This document shows positions 8,540 through 17,101 of a stretch of 64,000 bases of DNA, piece by piece; the first letter of the stretch is position 1; the number at the start of each line of letters is the position of its first letter. The DNA is taken from the NCBI RefSeq assembly GCF_900699765.1, contig NZ_CAADHO010000001.1:310001-374000 (forward strand), read 5' to 3'. The notes beneath the pieces were generated by a model. That model worked only from the letters and a program-made list of their open reading frames with translations, did no database searches and was not told the origin of the DNA. The position numbers and the translations under genes are program-made. This DNA comes from Desulfoluna butyratoxydans. Its GTDB lineage: Bacteria; Desulfobacterota; Desulfobacteria; Desulfobacterales; Desulfolunaceae.

Positions 8540-9355
8540 ATGGAAACCACCTTCAAACTGACCATCGGATACCACGGAACGTCCTACGCCGGCTGGCAGA
8601 TCCAACCCGACCAGCCCACGGTGCAGGAGGCGATCCAAAAGGCCCTGACACGCATGGTCACCCGACCCGTCACCGTCATCGCCTCAGGCCGCACGGACGC
8701 CGGCGTCCATGCCGTGGCCCAGGTGGCCCACTTCAAGGCAGACACCGCCATATCCGCTGAAAAGTTTCAGGATGCCCTGAACAGCATGCTCCCGGAGACC
8801 ATCACCATCCACGCATGCGAAAAGGTAGACGATTCCTTCCACGCCCGGTTCAACGCCCGGCGCAAGCGCTACACCTACCGCATCATCAACCGCCCGGTGG
8901 CCCCGGCCATAAGCGCCGACACCTTCTGGCACATCCAGAATCCGCTGGATATTCCGGCCATGCAGCAGGCAACAGCATGCCTTGCGGGCACCCATGATTT
9001 CAAAGCCTTCGAAGGCACAGGCAGCCCCCGGGCCACCACCGTGCGCACCCTCTTTGAGGCCTGCGTCCACGACCACGGCCAGGGTCTTATCACCCTCACC
9101 TTCTGCGGCAGCGGCTTTTTAAAATTCATGGTGCGGAACCTGGTGGGCACCCTGGTGGATGTGGGGCTCTCCCGCACCACCCCGGACGGATTCAGGAAAA
9201 TCCTTGCATCCTGCAACAGACAACACGCCGGTGCCACCGCCCCTTCCCGGGGCCTGTTCCTCGTATCCGTGGCGTATGAAGACACGCCCCACACACCGAG
9301 AGAGTTCACCGACTCCCCCCTCTACCCCGCCGGCCTCTGGCTCGGCCCCTGTTAG
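8540..9355 (+). CDS. truA: tRNA pseudouridine(38-40) synthase TruA
   Basis: TruA modifies uridines 38-40 in tRNA anticodon stems. The 271-residue protein has ASGRTDAGVHA with the catalytic Asp at residue 53, KRYTYRI near 115, and the C-terminal FLKFMVRNLVGTLVDVG segment, all characteristic. The ATG at 8540 lies one base after the stop of the small selenoprotein gene, and a Gph-like gene follows 11 nt after truA, so the three form one transcription unit ending at the terminator near 10190. Confidence 0.95.
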   Translation: METTFKLTIGYHGTSYAGWQIQPDQPTVQEAIQKALTRMVTRPVTVIASGRTDAGVHAVAQVAHFKADTAISAEKFQDALNSMLPETITIHACEKVDDSFHARFNARRKRYTYRIINRPVAPAISADTFWHIQNPLDIPAMQQATACLAGTHDFKAFEGTGSPRATTVRTLFEACVHDHGQGLITLTFCGSGFLKFMVRNLVGTLVDVGLSRTTPDGFRKILASCNRQHAGATAPSRGLFLVSVAYEDTPHTPREFTDSPLYPAGLWLGPC

Positions 9356-9366
9356 GAGAACCATTC

Positions 9367-10026
9367 ATGACAACACATATCAAAGGGGTCGTCTTCGACC
9401 TGGACGGCACCCTCATCGACTCCCTGGAAGAGATCGCCACCGCCACCAACCGCACCCTGGAGGCCTTCGGCTACCCCACCCACCCCGAAGACGCCTTCAA
9501 ATACTTTGCAGGCCACGGGGCCCGGGTCCTGGTGGAGCGGGCCGCCCCCAAAGAGGTCACAGCCGACCCCGACAAATTCGAGCCCCTGCTGGAGCGATTC
9601 CTCTCCGTCTACCACAAGCTCACCGGCACCATCGCCCATCCCTACGAAGGGATCCCCGAGCTCCTCACCGCCCTTGCGGATAAAGGCATCAAACTCTTTG
9701 TCCTCACCAACAAGCCCCACGAATCCGCCGGGGAGTGCGTCGCCGACATCATGCCCCACTGGACCTTTGATCAGGTCCTGGGCGCCCGGGAAAGCGTCCC
9801 CAGAAAGCCCGACCCCGCAGGGGCCCTGGAGATCCTTGAGACCACCGGCATCAAAGGCGAGGAGATGCTCTACCTGGGCGACACCGCCGTGGACATGAAA
9901 ACCGCCGTGGGCGCCGGCATGGTCCCCGTGGGCGTCCTCTGGGGCTTCCGCGAGCAAAAAGAGCTCGAAGAAAGCGGCGCCAAGCACCTCATCAACCACC
10001 CCCTGGAGCTGCTCGACCTGCTGTAA
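9367..10026 (+). CDS. gph: HAD-family phosphatase, phosphoglycolate phosphatase-like
   Basis: HAD hydrolases remove phosphate through an aspartyl intermediate. Motif I is DLDGTLIDS at residues 11-19, motif II VLTNKP near 112-117, motif III is the Lys in VPRKPDP, and motif IV is YLGDTAVDMK. The small helical cap between motifs I and II matches the Gph/PGP subclass, so 2-phosphoglycolate is the likely substrate, but other small phosphomonoesters are possible. GGAGAA lies about 6 nt upstream. It is the last gene of the selenoprotein-truA-gph unit. Confidence 0.82.
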   Translation: MTTHIKGVVFDLDGTLIDSLEEIATATNRTLEAFGYPTHPEDAFKYFAGHGARVLVERAAPKEVTADPDKFEPLLERFLSVYHKLTGTIAHPYEGIPELLTALADKGIKLFVLTNKPHESAGECVADIMPHWTFDQVLGARESVPRKPDPAGALEILETTGIKGEEMLYLGDTAVDMKTAVGAGMVPVGVLWGFREQKELEESGAKHLINHPLELLDLL

Positions 10027-10049
10027 AAAAGCAAAGCAGACAAAAGCGA

Positions 10050-10135
10050 TGCCTCCGGCGGCCAGGGGCTAAGCCCCTGGACCCCAGGTTCGCGAATGCT
10101 CTTTCACCTTCGTGCCTCAGGCTCATCGCATTCGC
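10050..10135 (+). repeat. Palindromic repeat, subtype A, copy 1
   Basis: Head TGCCTCCGGCGG, then hairpin CCAGGGG..CCCCTGG, then ACCCCAG, then GCGAATGC paired with GCATTCGC at 10128-10135. The same module order recurs at 38719-38807, and in reverse near 10249-10316 and 62381-62464. Confidence 0.8.
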
Positions 10136-10167
10136 TGACGGGCTGACGCCCGGGGCTTACGAACAAA

Positions 10168-10209
10168 GAAGGGAGATCACGTCACAGCGACGTGGTCTCC
10201 CTTTTTTTT
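10168..10209 (+). terminator. Terminator of the selenoprotein-truA-gph unit
   Basis: AGGGAGATCACGTC pairs with GACGTGGTCTCCCT and is followed by T8. It lies between two oppositely oriented copies of the subtype A repeat. Confidence 0.9.
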
Positions 10210-10248
10210 ATCCATCACCCCACGTTTTCCCACGGGCGCAGCCCGTAC

Positions 10249-10316
10249 GCGAATGCGACTCGGGCGAGGAACGAGCCCAAGGAGCATTCGCAATCCCCAG
10301 GGGCTTTAACCCCTGG
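10249..10316 (-). repeat. Palindromic repeat, subtype A, copy 2, reversed and lacking the head
   Basis: GCGAATGC (10249-10256) pairs with GCATTCGC (10284-10291), followed by CCAGGGG ctttaa CCCCTGG (10297-10316). The last part overlaps the 3' end of the ClC gene, so the repeat supplies its final codons. Confidence 0.7.
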
Positions 10317-12102
10317 TGGTTTTCATGCGTTCTACCTGGCGGTTGTAGGTGGCGATGACGTCGCGACGATCCAGCATGCCGATGAGGATGCCCGCGTCAT
10401 GCTCCTGCACCACGGGCAGGCTGTCGATGTTCTTCTGGGTGAACTTCTGGAGCACCGCGTTTAAATCTTCGGACGGGGTGGTGGTGATAATCTCAGTGGT
10501 GGCGATGTCCCGCATCACAATGAGGTGCTCCACCTCTTGAAGAAAAATCACACTCCGGATGTCTGTGGACGAAAAGATGCCCACCAGGCGCTCCTCTTTG
10601 TTCATCACGGGAAAGTAGTGCTGCTTGGTCTCCGAAAAGAACCGTTTGAAAGCAAGAAAACCCATCTCTTCATGGACGTGGGGCACCTGCTTTACCGCAG
10701 GCATGAGGTCCTTCACCCGGAGCTTCTGGAGAATGTCCACCATGAACTCACCGGCATGGGCCGGGGAATCCACCTTGGTCTTCACCTGGTTTTCAAAGAT
10801 GGTGAACTTCTGGCCCATGAGAAAGCAGATGGAGCAGACCATGAGACTCGGCAGCAGGAGATGGTACGAGTTGGTCATCTCGCTGACGAAGATAATGGTG
10901 GAGATGGGGGTGTTGGAGACAGCCGTAAAAAAACCGGCCATGCCCACGATGATAAAGGCCCCGGGGGCCGTTACCACGCCCGGCATGATCTGGTGAAAAA
11001 TCTGGCCCACCACGCCGCCCATGGCGCCGCCGATGACCACCGACGGACCGAAGACCCCGCCACTGCCCCCGGATCCGATGGAAAAGGAGGTGGTGAAGAT
11101 CTTGCCGATGGCAAGGGTGAGCAGCATGGTGATGGGCAGCCCCGTGGTGAGGGCCGTCTGGATAAACCCGTAGCCGAAGGCCAGGGTATGGGAAAAGAAA
11201 AACCCGATGATGCCCGTGCAGAGCCCTCCCATGGCAGGCTTCAGGTGATTGGGCACCCCGGTGAGGTTTTTGAACACCTTTTCCGTGCCGTAGAACACCT
11301 TCACGTAGAACCAGCCCGTGGCCACCAGCACCCCGGCCAGCACCAGGTAAGGCCCGAGTTCCAGGGGGTTTCGGAAGAGAAAATCCGGGGACTCGAAAAG
11401 GGACCCCCAGCCATAAACCAGGCAGTAGACGCAGTAGGCCACCACCGAGGAGATCCCCGCAGGAATAATCACATCGGACTCAAACTCGGGGTCCCGGTAA
11501 AGCACCTCCGAAGCAAACAGAGCCCCTGCCAGGGGCGCACGGAAGATACTGCCCACCCCTGCGCCGATGCCCGCGGCCATCATGATGCGGCGCTCCCGGT
11601 CCGACAGGTTGAAACGCGTTGCCAGAAACGAGGCAAACCCCGCCCCGATCTGGGCGATGGGACCCTCCCGGCCGCCTGAGCCGCCCGTGGTCAGGGTGAT
11701 GGTGGAGGCAATGGTTTTGATGATGGGCACCCGGCTCCGGATGAAGCCGCCCTTGTTGTGGTAGGCGTCGATGGCTGCATCGGTGCCGTGGCCTTCGGCC
11801 TCCGGGGCAAAGGTGTAGACCAGCCAGCCGCTGACGAGACCGCCCAGGGCGGGAAGAAACAGGAGGATCCACCGATTGAAAGGACGGGTGGTGGGTTCGA
11901 GGAGATGGTGCTCTCCGGCGGGAGGCGTGGGACGGTACCCTGCCATGAAATCCATGAAATAGTGGATTCCCAGCTGGCACAGGTAGTGAAAAAGGACAGA
12001 TCCGCATCCGGCAATGAGGCCAATGATCAAAAAGTAGGAAAACCACTTGCCGGCGTTGTAGATCCCTTTCCGACCCCGTGCGCCTTTGGTCAACAAGACC
12101 AT
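10306..12102 (-). CDS. ClC-family chloride channel/antiporter with C-terminal CBS domains
   Basis: ClC proteins move chloride through the membrane, as channels or as H+/Cl- exchangers. The core shows GSGGREGPIAQIG near residue 145, which contains the gating glutamate, and GSGGSGGVFGPSVVIGG further on, both signature filter motifs; the first filter motif is a variant (EGHGTDAA). Multiple hydrophobic helices span residues 20-430. Two CBS-like domains (from VKDLMPAV and from MRDIATTEI) occupy the last 150 residues and may bind nucleotides. The ATG at 12102 is preferred because GGAG sits 6 nt upstream; the frame extends to a TTG at 12120. Confidence 0.92.
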   Translation of the reverse strand: MVLLTKGARGRKGIYNAGKWFSYFLIIGLIAGCGSVLFHYLCQLGIHYFMDFMAGYRPTPPAGEHHLLEPTTRPFNRWILLFLPALGGLVSGWLVYTFAPEAEGHGTDAAIDAYHNKGGFIRSRVPIIKTIASTITLTTGGSGGREGPIAQIGAGFASFLATRFNLSDRERRIMMAAGIGAGVGSIFRAPLAGALFASEVLYRDPEFESDVIIPAGISSVVAYCVYCLVYGWGSLFESPDFLFRNPLELGPYLVLAGVLVATGWFYVKVFYGTEKVFKNLTGVPNHLKPAMGGLCTGIIGFFFSHTLAFGYGFIQTALTTGLPITMLLTLAIGKIFTTSFSIGSGGSGGVFGPSVVIGGAMGGVVGQIFHQIMPGVVTAPGAFIIVGMAGFFTAVSNTPISTIIFVSEMTNSYHLLLPSLMVCSICFLMGQKFTIFENQVKTKVDSPAHAGEFMVDILQKLRVKDLMPAVKQVPHVHEEMGFLAFKRFFSETKQHYFPVMNKEERLVGIFSSTDIRSVIFLQEVEHLIVMRDIATTEIITTTPSEDLNAVLQKFTQKNIDSLPVVQEHDAGILIGMLDRRDVIATYNRQVERMKTTRG

Positions 12103-12162
12103 ATAAACTCCAATGGGCAATCACATGTGCCGCCCCGCACAGCAGAGAGTCTGCAGGGCACT

Positions 12163-12200
12163 TAAAAGCCCGGGCCAGACGCGAGGTCAGGCCCGGGTGC
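12163..12200 (-). terminator. Terminator after the aminotransferase gene
   Basis: CCCGGGCC and GGCCCGGG form a stem on the minus strand, followed by a short TTTT. The T run is short, so termination may be partial and the ClC gene downstream could be co-transcribed. Confidence 0.6.
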
Positions 12201-12214
12201 AACAAACGAACCGG

Positions 12215-13525
12215 TTAGCCCGCCAGGTCCTGGACACCTTTGTAAATGGTGTCGAAGAGCTCGCGAACGTCCTCGATCTCAATGCAGGAGAACGCCACGC
12301 GAAGGTCGGTGGCTCCCAGGGAGATGAGGCCCACCCCGTAGGTATCCAGGAGGTGGAGTCTCAGGGTTTCGGCATCGGTATTTTTAAGACGGATGCACAT
12401 GAAGTAGCCCGAGTTAAAGGGGTAGACGCTCCAGGCGTCGGCGTACTTGGCATCGCGGGACACCTCGGCCACCTTGTTGGCGCGGGCCTTGAGGATCTCG
12501 CCCTTGGCGTCCTTGGACTCGGCGTAGCCTTCGGTCTGCATGGCCTTCAGGACAATGGACTGGCTCAGGTGCGAGGCGTTGGAGACGCTGCCGCGAACCG
12601 CACCGGCGGTTTTCCTCTCCAGGGCGTCGTAGACACCGGCCTGGTTGTCGCAGGCGGGAATGCCGTAGGTGAGAAAGCCCACGCGAAGCCCCCAGACATA
12701 ATCCTCTTTGGTGGCCCCGTCCATCTTGATGGCCATGAGGCGCTCGTGGCGGCCGCTGATCAGGGAGAAGATGGACTCCTTGAGGACGTCTTCTTCGTAG
12801 AACAGGCCGAAGTAAGCGTCGTCGGTGACGGCGATGACGTTGGTCCCGCCCTTGGCCACCTCTTCGAGGATGTCGGCGATCCTTGCTGCCTCGGCATTGG
12901 TCACCGTATACCCGGTGGGGTTCTGGGGAAAGTTGAGGAGCACGATGATCTTGTCCCGGGCCGCCGCCTCTTCCTTCACCTTGGCCTCAAAGGCGGCAAG
13001 GTCAAAGCCGCCGGCTTCGGTAAAGAGGTTGTACTTGGACAAGGTGGCGCCTTTGCGAACCGAAAGGATCAGGTTGTAGTTGCCCCACATCATGTCCGGC
13101 AGGATCACCGCGTCGCCGGGATCGACCCAGACATCGGCCATGACGCTGATGGCCTGGGTGATGCCGCAGGTCACAACAGGCAGGCTCACCTCTGCCCCTT
13201 CAAGGGAGGGATTCTTCTCGTACATCGCCTCTTTCCAGGCGGCACGGAGTCCGGGGATGCCGAATGAGGGGGCGTAGGTCAGGCTGTTTTCCGGTGCCAG
13301 CCCCTCGATGCTGTCCATGACGGACGGAAGACGCATGATACCGCCCTCTTCCTTGGCAATGCCGATGGTGGCGTTGATCCGGTGCGCTTTTTGTTTTGCT
13401 TCAGCGGACTGGCTCAGGATCCCTTTGGGAAAAAAGAGATTTTTACCAACCTCTGACAACATTTCCATCAGATAACCATTACCCTGGGCGATTTCCTCAT
13501 TCAGCTGTCTGGCGATTTCGTTCAT
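12215..13525 (-). CDS. PLP-dependent class I/II aminotransferase
   Basis: Fold-type I aminotransferases move amino groups with a pyridoxal phosphate cofactor. The 436-residue protein shows LNFPQNPTGYTVT (the NPTG element), AVTDDAYFGLFYEED (the cofactor-ring Asp and Tyr), and MDGATKEDYVWGLRVGF with the Schiff-base Lys. The C-terminal LRVAFSCIE contains the Arg that binds the substrate carboxylate. These motifs favour an aspartate/aromatic/alanine-type enzyme, but the substrate is not determinable. It lies upstream of the ClC gene on the same strand, with no obvious functional link. Confidence 0.85.
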   Translation of the reverse strand: MNEIARQLNEEIAQGNGYLMEMLSEVGKNLFFPKGILSQSAEAKQKAHRINATIGIAKEEGGIMRLPSVMDSIEGLAPENSLTYAPSFGIPGLRAAWKEAMYEKNPSLEGAEVSLPVVTCGITQAISVMADVWVDPGDAVILPDMMWGNYNLILSVRKGATLSKYNLFTEAGGFDLAAFEAKVKEEAAARDKIIVLLNFPQNPTGYTVTNAEAARIADILEEVAKGGTNVIAVTDDAYFGLFYEEDVLKESIFSLISGRHERLMAIKMDGATKEDYVWGLRVGFLTYGIPACDNQAGVYDALERKTAGAVRGSVSNASHLSQSIVLKAMQTEGYAESKDAKGEILKARANKVAEVSRDAKYADAWSVYPFNSGYFMCIRLKNTDAETLRLHLLDTYGVGLISLGATDLRVAFSCIEIEDVRELFDTIYKGVQDLAG

Positions 13526-13647
13526 GGATCAGGCTCCTTCAAATCTGTGTCGGTTCGACACTTCCGATGTGGGCCGGCCACATCGTCATCATATACGTGT
13601 CATGCGGCAAGGTGCCGCCCCTATTCTCCAGGCAATAACCAAAAGAT

Positions 13648-13696
13648 AAAAAAACCCCCGTCGTTGTACCACAAAGGTGAAAAGGCGGGGGTTTTT
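13648..13696 (-). terminator. Terminator after the Cys-rich protein gene
   Basis: AAAAACCCCCG and CGGGGGTTTTT form a symmetric stem, so it can work in both directions. The gene it serves is the minus-strand Cys-rich gene at 13748. Confidence 0.8.
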
Positions 13697-13747
13697 GAAT
13701 CGTCCGAAAAGGCGCATCTATGATCGGCTCTGCATCGACTCGATACG

Positions 13748-14026
13748 CTATCTTCCCCCACGCTTTGAAGCTTTGATGGGGTTGATCTTCTGCTTCTTCT
13801 CAACGATCACGTTCTTCACGTGGGTGGCAAGGTTGCAGTTGCCGTTTTTCCAGCGTGCATCGGGATCGGGTGCGGACGTGCAGTATTTTTCGGATGCGAA
13901 CTCACCGATGCGGCCGCAGCCTTCGCACTTTTCGATGATGGGTTTGCAGACGCCGCCCTCGTAGGAGCAACCGCTTTTGGTCATGAAAGGGCAATCGCTG
14001 CCGTTTCGAACTGTTGTACAAATCAT
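13748..14026 (-). CDS. Small cysteine-rich protein, PxxKW-like family
   Basis: The 92-residue product has nine cysteines in an irregular spacing (CTTV, DCPF, GCSY, VCKP, KCEGCG, YCTS, NCNL), followed by PDARWKNGNCNLATHV and a basic tail ending KRGGR. This pattern resembles cysteine-rich proteins of sulfate reducers with a PxxKW motif (here PDARW). It may bind iron or zinc; no function is known to me. The ATG at 14026 has GGAGA about 10 nt upstream; the longer frame from 14128 is not supported. A terminator follows. Confidence 0.75.
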   Translation of the reverse strand: MICTTVRNGSDCPFMTKSGCSYEGGVCKPIIEKCEGCGRIGEFASEKYCTSAPDPDARWKNGNCNLATHVKNVIVEKKQKINPIKASKRGGR

Positions 14027-14156
14027 TGGATATACTCTCCATATCACAGATTTTGGCCCAGGGGCCGACTCATGGTATCTCAATAGATCAAAATTAAACC
14101 AAATATTTATAAAAGAACTCAGCCCCATTTGTCAAATTCAAATTCATGGGGGCTTT

Positions 14157-14235
14157 TAAAAAAAGGCCTCGGCCCTGCCCCTGCGCCGACAGCCGTTCCC
14201 CGGCACCATCCGGTGCCCCGGACGGCTGAGGCCGC
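14157..14235 (-). terminator. Large hairpin with T8 on the minus strand, no matching gene (possible sRNA 3' end)
   Basis: On the minus strand a nested stem (AGGCC/GGCCT outer, CAGCCG/CGGCTG middle, GGCACC/GGTGCC inner) ends directly in T8. Its form is that of an intrinsic terminator, but no convincing minus-strand ORF lies upstream between it and kdsD. It may end an unannotated small RNA transcribed from about 14400. Confidence 0.5.
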
Positions 14236-14375
14236 CGGAAAAGGGGGACGCACACGGGCATCTCCCCATGGCCCCGCGCGGCTTTTTCCCTTGATCTTTG
14301 GCCCGTTTGATGCCACTTACGAAAGTAAGGTGATGAGCCGACCTTTCGCAAGGCCCACACAAAACCACAACATCA

Positions 14376-14400
14376 TGGACACACGGTCCATATGTGTCCA
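14376..14400. promoter_or_regulatory. Perfect 8-bp inverted repeat upstream of kdsD
   Basis: TGGACACA and TGTGTCCA flank a 9-nt spacer, 43 nt before the kdsD start. This could be a regulator-binding site or an RNA hairpin near the 5' end of the transcript. Confidence 0.45.
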
Positions 14401-14442
14401 TGGTGCATTCCATACATACAGACCATCTTGAAGGACAACACC

Positions 14443-15420
14443 ATGAATCGAATCCAACAGGCCGCCGAGGTTATCCGCACCGAAGCCGATGCCCTCCTCA
14501 ACCTGACCCATAAACTCGACGACAATTTCGACAAAGCCGTAACCGCCATCCTGGAAAGCCAGGGACGCGTCATCATTACCGGCATCGGCAAATCCGGCCT
14601 CATCGGACGCAAGATCGCCGCCACCTTGAGCAGCACCGGAACCCGTGCCGTCTTCATGCACCCGGTGGAAGCCATGCACGGCGACCTCGGCATGGTCTCC
14701 CCCAAGGATGTGGTGCTGGCCATCTCCAACAGCGGTGAAACCATCGAGCTCAACCACCTGCTGCCCAGCATAAAGGCCCTTGGGTGTCCGGTGGTGGCTT
14801 TCACGGGCAACCCCAAGTCTACCCTGGGGCAGCACGCGGACCTGGTCATCGACACGGGCGTGGAAAAAGAGGCATGCCCCCTGGGCCTGGCCCCCACCTC
14901 CAGCACCACGGCCCAGCTTGCCATGGGCGACGCCCTCTCCGTGGTGCTCATCGACGCCAAAGGCTTTAAGCCCGACGACTTCAAAAAGTTCCACCCCGGG
15001 GGCGCCCTGGGCCAGCGTCTCTCCCTGCAGGTCTCCGAGATGATGGTCACCGGCGAGATGGTGCCCCTGGTGGCGGCTTCGGCCTCCATTGGCGACGCCC
15101 TGGCCGCCCTGGATGCCCGTCGCCTGGGTGCCGTGTTTATCACCGACGACAAGGGCCTGCTCCTGGGGCTCCTCTCCGACGGGGATGTCCGCCACCTCAT
15201 GGCAGCCGAGGGCTTCGACCCCGCCCGCCCCGTCTCCGAGGTGATGACCCGGTCCCCCCGCTCCGTGGCCATCAACGCCCCGGCCTACGACGCCCTCAAC
15301 ATGATGGAAGCGCACCAGATCACGGTCCTGCCCGCCACCGACGACCAGGGCAGGGTCAAGGGCCTGCTCCACCTCCACGACATCCTCGGAAAAGGAGCGT
15401 TTCAGTTCAACGGCAACTGA
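14443..15420 (+). CDS. kdsD: KpsF/GutQ-type arabinose-5-phosphate isomerase
   Basis: KdsD converts ribulose-5-phosphate to arabinose-5-phosphate, the first step toward Kdo of lipopolysaccharide. The 325-residue protein has an SIS sugar-isomerase domain (VIITGIGKSGLIGRK near 40, AISNSGET near 88) and two C-terminal CBS domains (from VSEMMVTG and VSEVMTRSP). HPGGALGQRL near 185 is a family hallmark. AAGGA about 10 nt upstream supports the ATG at 14443. The stop codon lies inside the terminator hairpin. No other Kdo genes are nearby. Confidence 0.9.
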   Translation: MNRIQQAAEVIRTEADALLNLTHKLDDNFDKAVTAILESQGRVIITGIGKSGLIGRKIAATLSSTGTRAVFMHPVEAMHGDLGMVSPKDVVLAISNSGETIELNHLLPSIKALGCPVVAFTGNPKSTLGQHADLVIDTGVEKEACPLGLAPTSSTTAQLAMGDALSVVLIDAKGFKPDDFKKFHPGGALGQRLSLQVSEMMVTGEMVPLVAASASIGDALAALDARRLGAVFITDDKGLLLGLLSDGDVRHLMAAEGFDPARPVSEVMTRSPRSVAINAPAYDALNMMEAHQITVLPATDDQGRVKGLLHLHDILGKGAFQFNGN

Positions 15421-15435
15421 CCCCCGCTCCTTTTT
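15390..15435 (+). terminator. Terminator overlapping the end of kdsD
   Basis: AAAAGGAGCG pairs with CGCTCCTTTTT, with an inner stem TTCAGTT/AACTGA; the kdsD stop codon lies inside the hairpin. The T run follows the stem directly. Confidence 0.8.
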
Positions 15436-15573
15436 GACCGGGCGCAAAAAAGGGACGCCTGCGGTTCATCCGAAAAATCCGTTGATCCGGCACCGGATCA
15501 TGACAGATACCCGACGCCCCCGCATCCCCACACGGATGCGGAGGCACATCGCAACACCATGATGGGAGTGATT

Positions 15574-16914
15574 ATGAGATTCGAACACATCGACACCACC
15601 ATCCAGACCCTTGGTGAAGCCAAGATCCCCTCCCCCCTCCTGCAACCGAATAACGGTGAGTGCGGGGCCTATTTCGTGGACGACGACGAGCGGATCCTTT
15701 TGCACGTCAACGAAAAGCATGTGGCCCAACTCAAAGCCGACGGCATCCCCGCCCCCGCCTTTGAATCTGCCGGGCCCCGTCGCAAGATCTACTTTGACCC
15801 CAGCAAGCTCCGATGCGCCCTGGTGACCTGCGGCGGCCTCTGCCCCGGCCTCAACGACATCATCCGGTCCGTGGTTCTGGAACTCTACCACCGCTACGGC
15901 GTGAAGCACATCTGCGGGATCCGGCACGGCCTCCAGGGGTTCATCCCCAAATACGGGCACAGCACCGTGGACCTCTCCCCGGAGACTGTCACCAACATTC
16001 TGGACAGCGGCGGGTCTATTTTGGGGTCCTCACGGGGAGACCAGGACATTGAAGAGGTGGTGGACAGCCTGGAACGCATGCACATCGGCATCCTCTTCAT
16101 GATCGGCGGTGACGGCACCCTGGCCGCTGCGTCCAAGATCGCCGACGCCATCACCCGGCGGGGGCTGAAAATCAGCGTCATCGGCATCCCCAAGACCATC
16201 GACAACGACGTCTTCCTGGTGGCCCGCTCCTTCGGCTTTGACACGGCCGTGGACATCGCCACCCAGGCCATCAGCGGGGCCCACAACGAAGCCGAGGCTT
16301 ACCCCAACGGCATCGGCCTCATCAAGCTCATGGGCAGGGAGTCCGGCTTCCTGGCCGCCACGGCCGCCCTGGCCCGCCAGGACGTCAACTTTGTCCTCAT
16401 CCCCGAGGTCCCCTTTGACCTGGACGGCCCCAACGGATTTCTGGAAAACCTGGAAAAACGGCTCACCCTTCGCGGGCACGCCGTGGTAGTGGTGGCCGAA
16501 GGCGCGGGCCAGGAGTTCTTTGAAGGGCGGAAAAAAATGCACGACGCCTCGGGCAACGTCAAGCTTTACGACATCGGCCTTCTCATCAAGAGCAAGATCA
16601 TGGCCCACTTCAAGAGCAAGGACATCCCCGTGAGCCTGAAGTACATCGACCCCAGCTACATCATCCGGAGCCTTCCGGCCAATGCCAACGACCACGTGTT
16701 CTGCAGCTTCCTGGGACGCGACGCGGTCCACGCCGGCATGACGGGCAAGACCAAGCTGGTGGTGAGCCACTGGAACAACCACTTTGTCCATGTCCCCATG
16801 GATCAGGTGATCACCCAGCGCAAAAAAGTGGACCCCGACGGCAAACTCTGGGCCACGGTGCTGGAGGCCACGGGCCAAAGCTCCCTTAAGAACCCCGCCC
16901 CGGAAAAGGCATAA
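15574..16914 (+). CDS. 6-phosphofructokinase, PPi-type/plant-like subgroup
   Basis: This enzyme phosphorylates fructose-6-phosphate at C1. The 446-residue protein has TCGGLCPGLNDIIRSVV near 80, FMIGGDGTLAAA (Gly at the position that is Asp in PPi enzymes) and IGIPKTIDNDV (Lys typical of PPi enzymes and of trypanosomatid/plant-like ATP enzymes). The Gly-Lys combination suggests ATP use in a PPi-like fold, but the phosphoryl donor cannot be settled from sequence. The ATG at 15574 has GGGAGTG directly upstream; other in-frame ATGs exist at 15559 and 15562. It is a single gene. Confidence 0.87.
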   Translation: MRFEHIDTTIQTLGEAKIPSPLLQPNNGECGAYFVDDDERILLHVNEKHVAQLKADGIPAPAFESAGPRRKIYFDPSKLRCALVTCGGLCPGLNDIIRSVVLELYHRYGVKHICGIRHGLQGFIPKYGHSTVDLSPETVTNILDSGGSILGSSRGDQDIEEVVDSLERMHIGILFMIGGDGTLAAASKIADAITRRGLKISVIGIPKTIDNDVFLVARSFGFDTAVDIATQAISGAHNEAEAYPNGIGLIKLMGRESGFLAATAALARQDVNFVLIPEVPFDLDGPNGFLENLEKRLTLRGHAVVVVAEGAGQEFFEGRKKMHDASGNVKLYDIGLLIKSKIMAHFKSKDIPVSLKYIDPSYIIRSLPANANDHVFCSFLGRDAVHAGMTGKTKLVVSHWNNHFVHVPMDQVITQRKKVDPDGKLWATVLEATGQSSLKNPAPEKA

Positions 16915-16965
16915 AAAAAACGCTTCCGCGGGTCGTCTTGTTTAAACAAGCCCCGCAAAAACGTT
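16913..16965 (-). terminator. Terminator after the LpoA-like gene (convergent with pfk)
   Basis: On the minus strand GCGGG and CCCGC enclose the perfect palindrome CTTGTTTAAACAAG; T8 follows after GGAAGCG. It lies between convergent genes. Confidence 0.65.
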
Positions 16966-17101
16966 TCGGTTGCCGCCACGCGTTCCATCATGTTTCCCGG
17001 AAACAGCGTGGCGGCACTGCCATTTTATAAGGTGGTGAAACGCCGACGCACCCCGCCCCCTAAAGCTTATAGCCTATGACCTTTTTCCTATGGCCTGCCT
17101 C

